From UBA1227 sp045599345 (lineage in GTDB: Bacteria > Bacillota > Clostridia > Oscillospirales > Acutalibacteraceae): a DNA stretch of 51,012 nt. The stretch is from assembly GCA_045599345.1 (NCBI GenBank), contig JAZRVV010000008.1, positions 1 through 51,012 of the forward strand, written 5' to 3'. The first letter of the stretch is position 1; every line of letters starts with the position of its first letter. Positions 16,661 to 24,374 of this stretch are shown here, one piece after another. The notes under the pieces were generated by a model. The model did no database searches. It worked only from the letters and a program-made list of their open reading frames with translations, and was not told where the DNA came from. The translations under genes were made by a program, and so were the position numbers.

Positions 16661-18211
16661 ATGTTACCACTTGAAAACATTACAGTTGACGAAGCACTTA
16701 TGCGCTCGGTCAACAATTATCCAGATAATCAGGCGCTCTCCTTTGGTGAGCGCCATTGGACCTATACGGAGTTTAACGCAGAGGTTGATAAAATTGCGAG
16801 AAAACTCCTTAATATGGGTGTAAAACATGGCACCCATGTTGGCATTTGGTGTGAAACAGAGCCAAATGCTGTATTCTCACTGTTTGCGATAGAGCGCATT
16901 GGCGCTATAGCAGTAATGGTAAATACAAGCCTCAAGGAAAAAGAGGTGGCATCTGTGCTTGAACGTACAGACGTTGAATACCTCCTTATCGGCGATGGCT
17001 TTAAAGATGTAGATTATCGCGAAATTGCAAAAACTTTTGAGAACACATTGATGAATCTCAAGAATGTAATTTACATCGGTTTGTCCGGTGACAACTTTGG
17101 CTTTACAATTTTTGACGAAGTCAAAGAAGCAGATGATGAGAGCTTTGAGAGTGCAAAGGCGCTAGTGAAGCCAGAGGACGATGGCTTGATCCTCTTTACT
17201 AGTGGAACAACAAGTGTGCCACGCGCAGTTGTTGGAACTCAGTATAGTAGGGCAAACAGCGGCATTCAACAGGCGCATGATTTAAGGACAACGCCAGCGG
17301 ATCGCTTCTGCGTTGCGATGCCAATATTCCATTGCTTCTGTCTCTCGGTTAATGTCTGCGCAGCACTCTTCTCTGGCGCCTGCCTTTGCCTTCCAAAGTC
17401 GCGCCATATCAATGACCTTCTTGACACTGTTGAGACAGAGCATTGCACAGTTCTCTCATGCGTACCTGCCCTCTATCACGCAATTATTGAGAGGGGAGGT
17501 TTGGCAAATCGCGATATCTCCTCACTGCGTACTGGAATCATAGGTGGCAGTATGTACTCTAGCAATCTCTTTGAGGAAATAGAGGAAGCGTTTGGTATAA
17601 CGCTACTTTCCAGTCTTGGCCAGACAGAGGCCACAGCTGGTATCACAATTGCTAATTTTGAGGACTCGCTTGGTGAGCGTGCTGGTACTGTTGGCCATAT
17701 TATGGACCATATTGAGTACAGGTTCGTTGAGCGCTTCGAACTCCTTGTTCGTGGCTATGTCGTTATGAAGGAATATTACAATGATCCAGATGCTACCGCT
17801 GTTGCTATTGATAAGGACGGTTGGCTCCATACAGGAGATACAGGCTTTGTCAACGAAAATGGCAACTTGATTTTGACTGGCAGGATCAAGGACCTTATTA
17901 TTCGTGGTGGAGAAAACATCAGCCCTCGTGAGATAGAGGCTGTTTTCGACAATGATAATAGGGTATCAGAGTGCAAGGCAGTGGGCGTATATGACTCGCA
18001 CTACGGCGAAGAGGTTGCACTCGCAATTATTCGTAATAGGGCAGTGGCTCCTATTACCAAGGACGAAGTATTAACAATGCTTCGACGTGAACTTGCAAAT
18101 TACAAGGTTCCAAAATACGTTGTATTTATGGAGGACTTTCCAAGGACTAATACTGGCAAGGTTAGACCGCCAGAGCTGAAGAGAAAGGTCTCCGATTACC
18201 TAGGTTTATAA
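16661..18211 (+). CDS. Acyl-CoA synthetase, AMP-forming
   Basis: A 516-residue member of the ANL superfamily that would make an acyl-CoA from a free acid, CoA and ATP. The P-loop is ILFTSGTTSVPRAV (177-190), in which the usual Pro-Lys-Gly is Pro-Arg-Ala. Later motifs are HTGDTGFVNENG, GRIKDLIIRGGENISPREIE and the C-terminal lysine motif TNTGKVRPPELKRK. The ATG directly abuts the etfA stop without a clear ribosome site, so translation is probably coupled. Together with the CoA transferase it gives two ways to load CoA, as CarB and CarA do for caffeate: ligase for priming, transferase for steady state. The acid substrate cannot be read from sequence. Confidence 0.9.
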   Translation: MLPLENITVDEALMRSVNNYPDNQALSFGERHWTYTEFNAEVDKIARKLLNMGVKHGTHVGIWCETEPNAVFSLFAIERIGAIAVMVNTSLKEKEVASVLERTDVEYLLIGDGFKDVDYREIAKTFENTLMNLKNVIYIGLSGDNFGFTIFDEVKEADDESFESAKALVKPEDDGLILFTSGTTSVPRAVVGTQYSRANSGIQQAHDLRTTPADRFCVAMPIFHCFCLSVNVCAALFSGACLCLPKSRHINDLLDTVETEHCTVLSCVPALYHAIIERGGLANRDISSLRTGIIGGSMYSSNLFEEIEEAFGITLLSSLGQTEATAGITIANFEDSLGERAGTVGHIMDHIEYRFVERFELLVRGYVVMKEYYNDPDATAVAIDKDGWLHTGDTGFVNENGNLILTGRIKDLIIRGGENISPREIEAVFDNDNRVSECKAVGVYDSHYGEEVALAIIRNRAVAPITKDEVLTMLRRELANYKVPKYVVFMEDFPRTNTGKVRPPELKRKVSDYLGL

Positions 18212-18239
18212 ATTATTGAAATATATAGGAGGAGATAAC

Positions 18240-19475
18240 ATGAGCAAGATTACACAGGAAAAAATCAAGCGCATGGAAATCGCTGGCTTAAATCAGGTGC
18301 CAGATAGAGTGCCTATTACAAGCCAAATTGAGACTTTTGCCTATGGATACGGCGGAACAACTATTGATGAAGTAACGGACCATCCATTCAAAGGTGTAGC
18401 AGCATTTACTAAATGCTATAAGGACATCTATTTTGATGGATTCTTCGAGCCAATATTTGTTCATCCATTTGGTTTCTTTAGAGGTCTTGGCGCTGACTCA
18501 TATTTTGCATCAGCGGATGGCGTTACAGCTCAGCATAAGGAAATTGCTCCAATGAACGGAACTGATGAGGAGTATGCAGAACTTATTAAGGATCCAACAA
18601 AGTTCTTCCTTGATGTCATCAATCCAAGAAAATTCCCTAATCTCAACGGTTCAGAGGAGAGGCAGAAAAAGGCAATTAAAGATGCTTTAATTGGTGTCTT
18701 GGGCTTTGGCGCTGGTATGGCAGGCGGTGGAATGGGTATTCCAATCCTCACTGACACTCCGGGCTTCTTTGGTGGATTTATCGAGATGCCATACGATAAT
18801 ATCTTTGATTTCCTTCGTGGATTCAAGGGCTCATCTATGGACATGAGACGCCACCCAGAGCAACTTGTGGAGGCTGCTGAATCTATCTTTGAGAACTATA
18901 CCAAGGATTGTGAAAAGATATATTCCATGCTTAACTGCTTGCAGGACCCACCACGTCTTGCCAAGAATGCAGTTGGCATCTTTGTACAGGGCAAGGACCC
19001 AATTCTCTCAAGGTTCCCATGGTTCTTTAACCCAACACATGCTCCTTCATTTATGAGCCAGGAACAGTATGAGAAGTTCTATTGGCCAACATATAAGAAG
19101 ACGCTTGAGCTCATCACATCTTGGGGTGGACAGACAGTTACACTTCTTGAGGGTAAATGGGGTCCAGAAAAGCTTGAACTCTTTAAGGATTTAAAGCCAG
19201 GCACTGTTATCCTCTATGTTGAGAACGATGATATTTGTGAAGTTAAGAAGCAACTTGGTGACTATCAAGCAGTAATGGGTGGTCTTCCAATTTCTCTCCT
19301 TAAGGCTGGCACAAAAGGTGAGTGCATCGAGCATACCAAGAAGGTATTTGATGCATGCGCACCAGGCGGCGGATTTATCTATACAACTGATAAATCACTC
19401 CTTTCATCAGATGACTGCGACGTTGACAATCTCAAGGCTATTAATGAGTTCGCTCATGTTTATGGCCAATACTAA
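18240..19475 (+). CDS. URO-D-fold protein (uroporphyrinogen decarboxylase/methyltransferase superfamily)
   Basis: A 411-residue protein of the URO-D superfamily, recognised by its end: YQAVMGGLPISLLKAGT, then PGGGFIYTTD and DNLKAINEFAHVYG. The superfamily includes heme-pathway HemE and corrinoid methyltransferases (MtaA, CmuA). The HxCG zinc site of MtaA-like enzymes is not seen; at that place the sequence is LLEGKWG. A glycine-rich insert FGAGMAGGGMGIP lies at about residues 160-172. No corrinoid protein gene is nearby. The ATG at 18240 is chosen because AGGAGGAG (18228-18235) sits 4 bases upstream. In a phenolic-acid operon O-demethylation would be a tempting role, but the evidence is only family and position. 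Confidence 0.75.
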   Translation: MSKITQEKIKRMEIAGLNQVPDRVPITSQIETFAYGYGGTTIDEVTDHPFKGVAAFTKCYKDIYFDGFFEPIFVHPFGFFRGLGADSYFASADGVTAQHKEIAPMNGTDEEYAELIKDPTKFFLDVINPRKFPNLNGSEERQKKAIKDALIGVLGFGAGMAGGGMGIPILTDTPGFFGGFIEMPYDNIFDFLRGFKGSSMDMRRHPEQLVEAAESIFENYTKDCEKIYSMLNCLQDPPRLAKNAVGIFVQGKDPILSRFPWFFNPTHAPSFMSQEQYEKFYWPTYKKTLELITSWGGQTVTLLEGKWGPEKLELFKDLKPGTVILYVENDDICEVKKQLGDYQAVMGGLPISLLKAGTKGECIEHTKKVFDACAPGGGFIYTTDKSLLSSDDCDVDNLKAINEFAHVYGQY

Positions 19476-19490
19476 TAGGAGGTAGGAACA

Positions 19491-19661
19491 ATGGAAAAGA
19501 AGTTTTCAGAGATCATTTATGATACACTCAAAGACAATTTAAAGAAATTTGTACCTATCTTCTGGATCCCAGTAGTTGGAGACAAGTTGCTTGACAAATT
19601 AATGAATTCATACGGCATCAATCTTCTCTGGAAGGGCTGGGTTATGCTTTCCTTGATGTAA
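19491..19661 (+). CDS. 56-residue small protein upstream of the MFS transporter
   Basis: A short open frame translating to 56 residues, MEKKFSEIIYDTLKDNLKKF at the start and LLWKGWVMLSLM at the end. A textbook ribosome site AGGAGG (19478-19483) lies 7 bases before the ATG. The first 20 residues are charged; the middle FVPIFWIPVVGD and the last dozen residues are hydrophobic and rich in Trp, suggesting membrane contact. It fills the whole gap between the URO-D gene and the transporter gene and ends 10 bases before the latter, which has only a poor ribosome site. I infer a small partner or translation leader of the transporter. I do not recognise the family. Confidence 0.65.
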   Translation: MEKKFSEIIYDTLKDNLKKFVPIFWIPVVGDKLLDKLMNSYGINLLWKGWVMLSLM

Positions 19662-19671
19662 TGGTGGTCGC

Positions 19672-20865
19672 ATGAAAAAGAGAACAGGTATATTAATAAG
19701 TGATAGTGTCCTCTTGATATTCCTAGGCCTTGTTTATGGTTGGAGTGTTTTTAAAAAACCGCTTGCGGCCGCATACGGTTGGAATGATGGACAGCTCACT
19801 TGGACTTTTACTATTTGTATGTTTATGTTCTGCCTTGGCGGCTTTGCCGGAGCAGAACTTTCAAAGAAGATATCTCACAAGATACTTACGTGGATATCTG
19901 GTGCACTAGTAGCACTGTCATTTGTACTGATGGGCTTTATGACAAGCCTTTGGCAAATTTATGTGCTCTATGGTGTGATAATTGGATTTACTGTGGGCCT
20001 TGTATATAACTGTGTACTAGGTACAGGCAACAAGTGGTTCCCAGACAAGGGTGGATTTATAGCAGGTCTTCTTTTGATGTTCTTTGGCGCAGGAAGCCTC
20101 TTCTTAAGCCCTGTTTCCAACGCACTTATCAGTGGCCTTGGACTCAAAGTAGCTTTCATCATCATTGGCCTTACATTCCTTCTTGTCTTCTTTGTAGGAG
20201 GCTTTAGGGTAATCGTGCCGGGTGAAGGAGTAGAACTTCCAAAGCCAATTGTTAATGAAAGCGGTGTAGTACCACCAGAATATTCGCCAAAAGAGATGTT
20301 TAAAACTCGTAACTTTTGGCTCTACTTTGTGTGGTGCATTATGACATCTGCAATAGGTATGGCACTTCTTGGCCAGATTGCAACCATTTCGGGCTCTGTT
20401 GGAATGAGTGATGCAAACTGCGCACTTATGGTGTCGCTCTTTGCTGTTTGTAATGGTGTTGGCCGTTTTGTCTTTGGTAGTTTTTATGACAAAAAGGGCA
20501 GACTTGCTACAATGACAATCTTTGGTGTATTTTTCACTATCGGTGGAATAGCACTTATCTTTGGACTTAAGGCTTTAAGCGTTGCCCTCATTGTCATTTC
20601 AATCGCACTTTTTGGCATTGCCTATGGTGGAGTATCTCCAACAAATGCCAACTTTGCACGTAGCTTTTATGGCAACAAGAACTATGCTACAAACTTTAGC
20701 ATTGTAAACTGTAACTTGCTTGTTGCAGTGTTCCTTGGCCAGTATGTCGGTTCTACACTCTATATGCAGAGCGGAGGGTATCTCGCGACAGCAATAGCGC
20801 TTACGGCGCTCTCTGTACTGTCGCTTGTGATTCAATTTTTTATCACAAAACCGAAAACAAAATAA
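19672..20865 (+). CDS. MFS transporter, OFA (oxalate/formate antiporter) family
   Basis: A 397-residue membrane protein with about 12 hydrophobic segments. It begins with the OFA-type pattern LIFLGLVYGWSVFKKPLAAA followed by a tryptophan-rich second helix region (WNDGQLTWTFTICMF) and has NKWFPDKGGFIAGLLLMFFG in the fifth-helix area, as in OxlT relatives. The family moves small carboxylates, often by antiport. As the last gene of the operon it likely imports the acid substrate or exchanges it for the reduced product. The ribosome site is poor (GGTGGT 3 bases from the ATG), so it may rely on coupling to the small protein upstream. A terminator follows 10 bases later. Confidence 0.88.
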   Translation: MKKRTGILISDSVLLIFLGLVYGWSVFKKPLAAAYGWNDGQLTWTFTICMFMFCLGGFAGAELSKKISHKILTWISGALVALSFVLMGFMTSLWQIYVLYGVIIGFTVGLVYNCVLGTGNKWFPDKGGFIAGLLLMFFGAGSLFLSPVSNALISGLGLKVAFIIIGLTFLLVFFVGGFRVIVPGEGVELPKPIVNESGVVPPEYSPKEMFKTRNFWLYFVWCIMTSAIGMALLGQIATISGSVGMSDANCALMVSLFAVCNGVGRFVFGSFYDKKGRLATMTIFGVFFTIGGIALIFGLKALSVALIVISIALFGIAYGGVSPTNANFARSFYGNKNYATNFSIVNCNLLVAVFLGQYVGSTLYMQSGGYLATAIALTALSVLSLVIQFFITKPKTK

Positions 20866-20875
20866 TGTTTTTTAG

Positions 20876-20905
20876 GCCCCAGTTGTCACTGGGGCTTTTC
20901 TTTCG
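20876..20905 (+). terminator. Terminator of the PadR-controlled operon
   Basis: GCCCCAGT (20876-20883) pairs with ACTGGGGC (20888-20895) around TGTC, followed by TTTTCTTTC. It ends the operon that starts at about 10200. Confidence 0.9.
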
Positions 20906-20944
20906 TATGGTAATACTTTCTCAATTGGTTCGAAAAACTTACAT

Positions 20945-20962
20945 CGTATTGTGGACAATACG
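20945..20962. promoter_or_regulatory. Palindromic operator at the arsR promoter
   Basis: CGTATTGT (20945-20952), GG, ACAATACG (20955-20962) form a perfect 8-2-8 inverted repeat. It covers the probable -35 region of the promoter that reads into the ArsR-family gene, the usual place for autorepression by this family. Confidence 0.65.
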
Positions 20963-20978
20963 CGTATATGTTTATAAT
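20949..20978 (+). promoter_or_regulatory. Probable promoter of the arsR/enoate-reductase unit
   Basis: A perfect TATAAT (20973-20978) lies 18 bases after a weak -35 (TTGTGG, 20949-20954) that sits inside the palindrome. The start codon is 45 bases further on. Confidence 0.6.
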
Positions 20979-21022
20979 AATCGACGGTTGAAAAAACTTT
21001 ACCAAGAAGGAGGATGTCTTTT

Positions 21023-21370
21023 ATGGATTATAGGGAACATTATGATAGAATCTATGAAGACTTCAAAGCATGTGGTGAATTCTTTGCTGCAATAGGAAAT
21101 GAAACTAGGCAGTTAATCATTTTGGAGGCTATTAAGGCTGGCCCAGATGGTATCCGTCCTGGTGAAATTGCAGAACTTGTTAATCTTTCACGTCCAGCAG
21201 TTTCTCATCATCTCAAGATTTTGAGAGAGGCTGGAGTTTTTCATGTTAGAGAAATAGGCACAATGAACTATTACTACATCTGCATCAATGAGGCAATTCC
21301 TCAGCTTGCAAAAGCTCATCAGGATTTGATGGCCCTCGTTGCTGCAATGTATCCTAATGGTCTTGAATAA
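21023..21370 (+). CDS. ArsR-family winged-helix regulator
   Basis: A 115-residue regulator. The winged helix is visible as FFAAIGNETRQLIILEAIKA (about 19-38), IRPGEIAELVNLSRPAVSHH (about 45-64), then LKILREAGVFHVREIG. The metal-binding ELCVCDL motif of ArsR/SmtB is absent, so a metal is an unlikely signal; a metabolite or redox cue is possible. The ATG at 21023 is chosen because AAGGAGG (21007-21013) directly abuts the other ATG at 21014 and leaves it no spacing. The flavoprotein gene starts 18 bases after the stop. A palindrome overlaps its promoter, which suggests autorepression. Family is firm; ligand unknown. Confidence 0.9.
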   Translation: MDYREHYDRIYEDFKACGEFFAAIGNETRQLIILEAIKAGPDGIRPGEIAELVNLSRPAVSHHLKILREAGVFHVREIGTMNYYYICINEAIPQLAKAHQDLMALVAAMYPNGLE

Positions 21371-21388
21371 ATTTGGAGATGATTATCA

Positions 21389-23506
21389 ATGTACGACAAG
21401 TTGTTTTCACCTGCAAAGATAGGTAACTGCGAAATCAAAAACCGCGTTGTTATGACAGCAATGGGTGTTTGTGTAGCAGAGCCAAATGGTGTTGCAGGTA
21501 AGCGCTTCTCTGATTACTATGAAGAGCGCGCTAAGGGTGGAGTTGGCCTTATCATTACAGAGGTTACTCGTGTTAATAAGACACACGGTGTAGCACTTCC
21601 TGGTCAGCTTTCAATGACAGACGATAGCAAGATTGAACCTTTTTCAAAGGTTGTAGATAAAGTACACTCACATGGTACTAAGATCTTTGTTCAGCTTCAT
21701 CACGCTGGCAGACAGAACCTTGCTGCTATTGGTACAATGTGGCACCCACTTGAGATAATGGGTGATATCTTCCCACCAATGTGGAAGATGATGTACTTTG
21801 CTGGTAGCAAAGTTGAAATCGATATGGACATTCTCGATACACCATTTATGGTTTGGGCTCAGAACACATTCCTTCGCCCAGACGTATCAGCATCTGATGT
21901 TGTATGTGGCAAGGGTGTATCATTTGTAAAGAACCAGCCAACACGTCCGCTCAAGAAGAAAGAAATCAAGCAGCTTGAGCAGGAGTTTATTGATGCTGCT
22001 GTACGTGTTAAGAAGTCTGGTGCAGATGGCGTAGAGCTTCATGCTTCACACGGTTATCTTATCCAGCAGTTCTTATCACCATACACAAACAGAAGAAAGG
22101 ATGAATACGGCGGATCTCTTGAGAACCGTATGCGTTTCCTTCTTGAAATAATCGCAGGTATCAGAGAAGCTTGCGGTAAGGACTTCCCACTCATGGTTCG
22201 TTTGAGCGTTGAGGAGTTCTATGATGCTATCGGTATGGGCGACGTTGGCATCAAGCTTCCAGAAGGTATCGAGATGGCCAAGATTCTCGAAAAGGCTGGC
22301 ATTGATGCAATTAACGTATCTTGCGCTACTTACGAGACACTTAACCACCTCATTGAACCAATGAGCTTCCCACAGGGTTGGCGTTCTTACCTTGCAAAGG
22401 CTGTTAAGGACGTAGTATCTATCCCTGTAGTAGCAGTTGGCGTTATCCGTGATCCTGACCAGGCAGAGGCTCTTCTTCAGTCTGGCAACCAGGACTTCAT
22501 CGGCCTTGGCCGTCCACTCCTTGCAGACCCATACTGGGCTAAGAAGGCACAGGAAGGCAAGTCAGAATTAATCCAGCGTTGCATCGGTTGTGTATCATGC
22601 TTCGAGTCACTTGAAAAGAACGCAACATCAGGTGAGCCATGTGAATGTGCACTCAACCCACGCAACTGCCGTGAGAACAAATATAACGACAAGACTATCA
22701 AGAAGGGCTCACCTCGCAAGACAGTTGTTGTAGTTGGCGCAGGCCCTGCAGGCCTTACAGCTGCAAGAGAAGCTGCAAAGCGTGGCTTTAAGACAGTCCT
22801 CCTTGAGAAGAATGCACAGCCAGGTGGTCAGTTGATCCTTGCAGCAGCTCCTCCACACAAGGACAAGATGTTCTGGGCTATCAATGACCTTACAGCAAAT
22901 GCTAAGGCTGCAGGCGTAGAGATTAAGTACAACTGCAAGGCAACTGAGGAAGTACTTAAGTCATACAAGCCATATGCTATCATCCTTGCAACAGGTGGTG
23001 TATCAGTACATCCTCGTATTCCTGGTGCTGATGGTGACAACGTTTGCACAACAACCGAAATCCTTAACGGTACTGTTAAACTTGAGAACAAGAACGTAGC
23101 AGTTATCGGTTCTGGTATGACTGGTCTTGAGACATCACTTCTTCTTACAGAGTCAGGCAACAAGATTACTGTTGTAGAGATGGCTAAGAAGATTGCTCCT
23201 GGTCTTTGGACTCAGCACTATCATGATGTAGTTCCACAGCTTGAAGAGGCTGGAACAAAGTTCTATCCTGGCATGAAGCTTTCAAAGATTGATAAGTCAT
23301 CAATCACAATTGAAAACGCTAAGGGTAAGAGCCAGACTATCCCATGTGACTATGTTGTATTGTCACTTGGTGTTCGTCCAGTTAATGACCTTAAAGAGGC
23401 TGCAGAAAAGATTTGTAAAAAGACAATACTTGTTGGTGATGCTAACAAGCCAGGTCGTATTCTTGCTGCAACAAAGGCTGGATTTAAAGCTGCAATATCA
23501 ATATAA
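21389..23506 (+). CDS. Old Yellow Enzyme-type enoate / 2,4-dienoyl-CoA reductase
   Basis: A 705-residue multidomain flavoenzyme. The N-terminal FMN barrel has KNRVVMTAMG, VQLHHAGRQ (101-109), GVELHASHGYLIQQFLSP (214-231) and YGGSLENR. A 4Fe-4S cluster region follows at 398-424 (C398, C401, C404 and C420 in CALNP). The C-terminal FAD/NAD(P) part begins at VVVVGAGPAG (446-455). The order matches FadH, enoate reductase and BaiCD/BaiH. Two oddities: the barrel has about 45 extra residues (roughly 113-165) after HHAGRQ, and the cluster spacing is C-x2-C-x2-C where FadH has C-x2-C-x3-C. It probably reduces an activated C=C bond of an enoate, under the ArsR-type regulator upstream. Substrate cannot be told. 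Confidence 0.88.
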   Translation: MYDKLFSPAKIGNCEIKNRVVMTAMGVCVAEPNGVAGKRFSDYYEERAKGGVGLIITEVTRVNKTHGVALPGQLSMTDDSKIEPFSKVVDKVHSHGTKIFVQLHHAGRQNLAAIGTMWHPLEIMGDIFPPMWKMMYFAGSKVEIDMDILDTPFMVWAQNTFLRPDVSASDVVCGKGVSFVKNQPTRPLKKKEIKQLEQEFIDAAVRVKKSGADGVELHASHGYLIQQFLSPYTNRRKDEYGGSLENRMRFLLEIIAGIREACGKDFPLMVRLSVEEFYDAIGMGDVGIKLPEGIEMAKILEKAGIDAINVSCATYETLNHLIEPMSFPQGWRSYLAKAVKDVVSIPVVAVGVIRDPDQAEALLQSGNQDFIGLGRPLLADPYWAKKAQEGKSELIQRCIGCVSCFESLEKNATSGEPCECALNPRNCRENKYNDKTIKKGSPRKTVVVVGAGPAGLTAAREAAKRGFKTVLLEKNAQPGGQLILAAAPPHKDKMFWAINDLTANAKAAGVEIKYNCKATEEVLKSYKPYAIILATGGVSVHPRIPGADGDNVCTTTEILNGTVKLENKNVAVIGSGMTGLETSLLLTESGNKITVVEMAKKIAPGLWTQHYHDVVPQLEEAGTKFYPGMKLSKIDKSSITIENAKGKSQTIPCDYVVLSLGVRPVNDLKEAAEKICKKTILVGDANKPGRILAATKAGFKAAISI

Positions 23507-23531
23507 CTTTTTGGGGTTGGTATAAAGAAAG

Positions 23532-23558
23532 GGCGTCAGCGTTATGCTGGCGCCTTTT
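23532..23558 (+). terminator. Terminator after the enoate-reductase-like gene
   Basis: GGCGTCAGC (23532-23540) pairs with GCTGGCGCC (23546-23554) with one G-U pair around GTTAT, followed by TTTT. Confidence 0.82.
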
Positions 23559-23634
23559 CGACTTATAGTGGTATTGCAACCATTATAAAACTGTGATACA
23601 CTACATATTGTATTATATAAAAGAAGGTTATGCT

Positions 23635-24363
23635 ATGGATAAGAAAACGCTTTTCACATTGTCAATAATAACCAAGATTTTGCTCTTTGGTGCAATGACA
23701 GCCGGTCTTGTTGCTTGCTTTTTTGGTAGCAGCTTTATGGGTACTGGCACAGTATTAATCAAGTATTTTACAATTCAAAGTAACCTTTGGATTGGAATTT
23801 TTGATTTGATACTTGCCTTTATTGGAATTAAGAATATTTCGAATGGTCGCTATGAGTTCTCGACAGTACCATACATTTTGCAACTTGTGTTTACGGTTTC
23901 AATAACGCTTACTGGTTGTGTATTTTGCTTTGTATTGGTACCTTCAATGAGTTCAATGGGCGATGAGGTAATGAAGGCTGTTCTTTCTTGGCCTCAGATA
24001 TTATTGCACGTAGTAGTGCCATTCCTTGCAATCCTTGACCAGCTTGCATTTACAATGCCACTCAAGTTTAACTACAGACGACTTGATTTTATCTGGACTA
24101 TAGTTCCACCACTTTATTACACTGGCTTTGCGATTGCTGGATATAATCTTCGTTGGGATTTTGGCCAGGGCGCAAATTATCCATACTTCTTCTTTAACTT
24201 TGGTTCACCAGCCGGTATATTTGGCTTTTCAAAGGAAATGCCATATTTTATGGGTTCATTCTATTGGATTTTAGTACTTGCTATCTTTGTCCTAACAGTA
24301 GGATTTTGGTATGCAGTATTCACGAATAGACATATTAGAAAAACAAGAGAGAAATTTATTTAA
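23635..24363 (+). CDS. Pr6Pr-family membrane protein
   Basis: A 242-residue protein with about six hydrophobic segments. The IKYFTIQSNLWIGIFDLILA segment and the closing YWILVLAIFVLTVGFWYAVF helix fit the Pr6Pr (FAR-17a/AIG1-like) family seen in Gram-positive bacteria, whose function is not established. The ATG at 23635 is preferred over an in-frame upstream start because AAGAAGG (23621-23627) lies 7 bases before it and the added residues would not be membrane-like. It is followed after 11 bases by the lipoprotein amidase gene, so the two are probably co-transcribed. Topology is clear; family is recognised from pattern only. Confidence 0.7.
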   Translation: MDKKTLFTLSIITKILLFGAMTAGLVACFFGSSFMGTGTVLIKYFTIQSNLWIGIFDLILAFIGIKNISNGRYEFSTVPYILQLVFTVSITLTGCVFCFVLVPSMSSMGDEVMKAVLSWPQILLHVVVPFLAILDQLAFTMPLKFNYRRLDFIWTIVPPLYYTGFAIAGYNLRWDFGQGANYPYFFFNFGSPAGIFGFSKEMPYFMGSFYWILVLAIFVLTVGFWYAVFTNRHIRKTREKFI

Positions 24364-24374
24364 CAGGGTGTAAG

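Noticed and set aside
18240..19475. Heme-pathway uroporphyrinogen decarboxylase HemE
   Set aside because: The fold is shared but no heme or corrinoid synthesis gene is near, and the sequence departs from HemE in the N-terminal half.
20865..21095. 76-codon open frame before the ArsR-family gene
   Set aside because: It runs over the terminator, the palindrome and the promoter, and lacks a ribosome site.
11984..23506. Bile-acid 7-alpha-dehydroxylation (bai) operon
   Set aside because: CoA ligase, CoA transferase, MFS and OYE genes are shared, but no BaiE-type dehydratase or BaiA-type dehydrogenase is present, and acyl-CoA dehydrogenase with Etf plus PadR point elsewhere.
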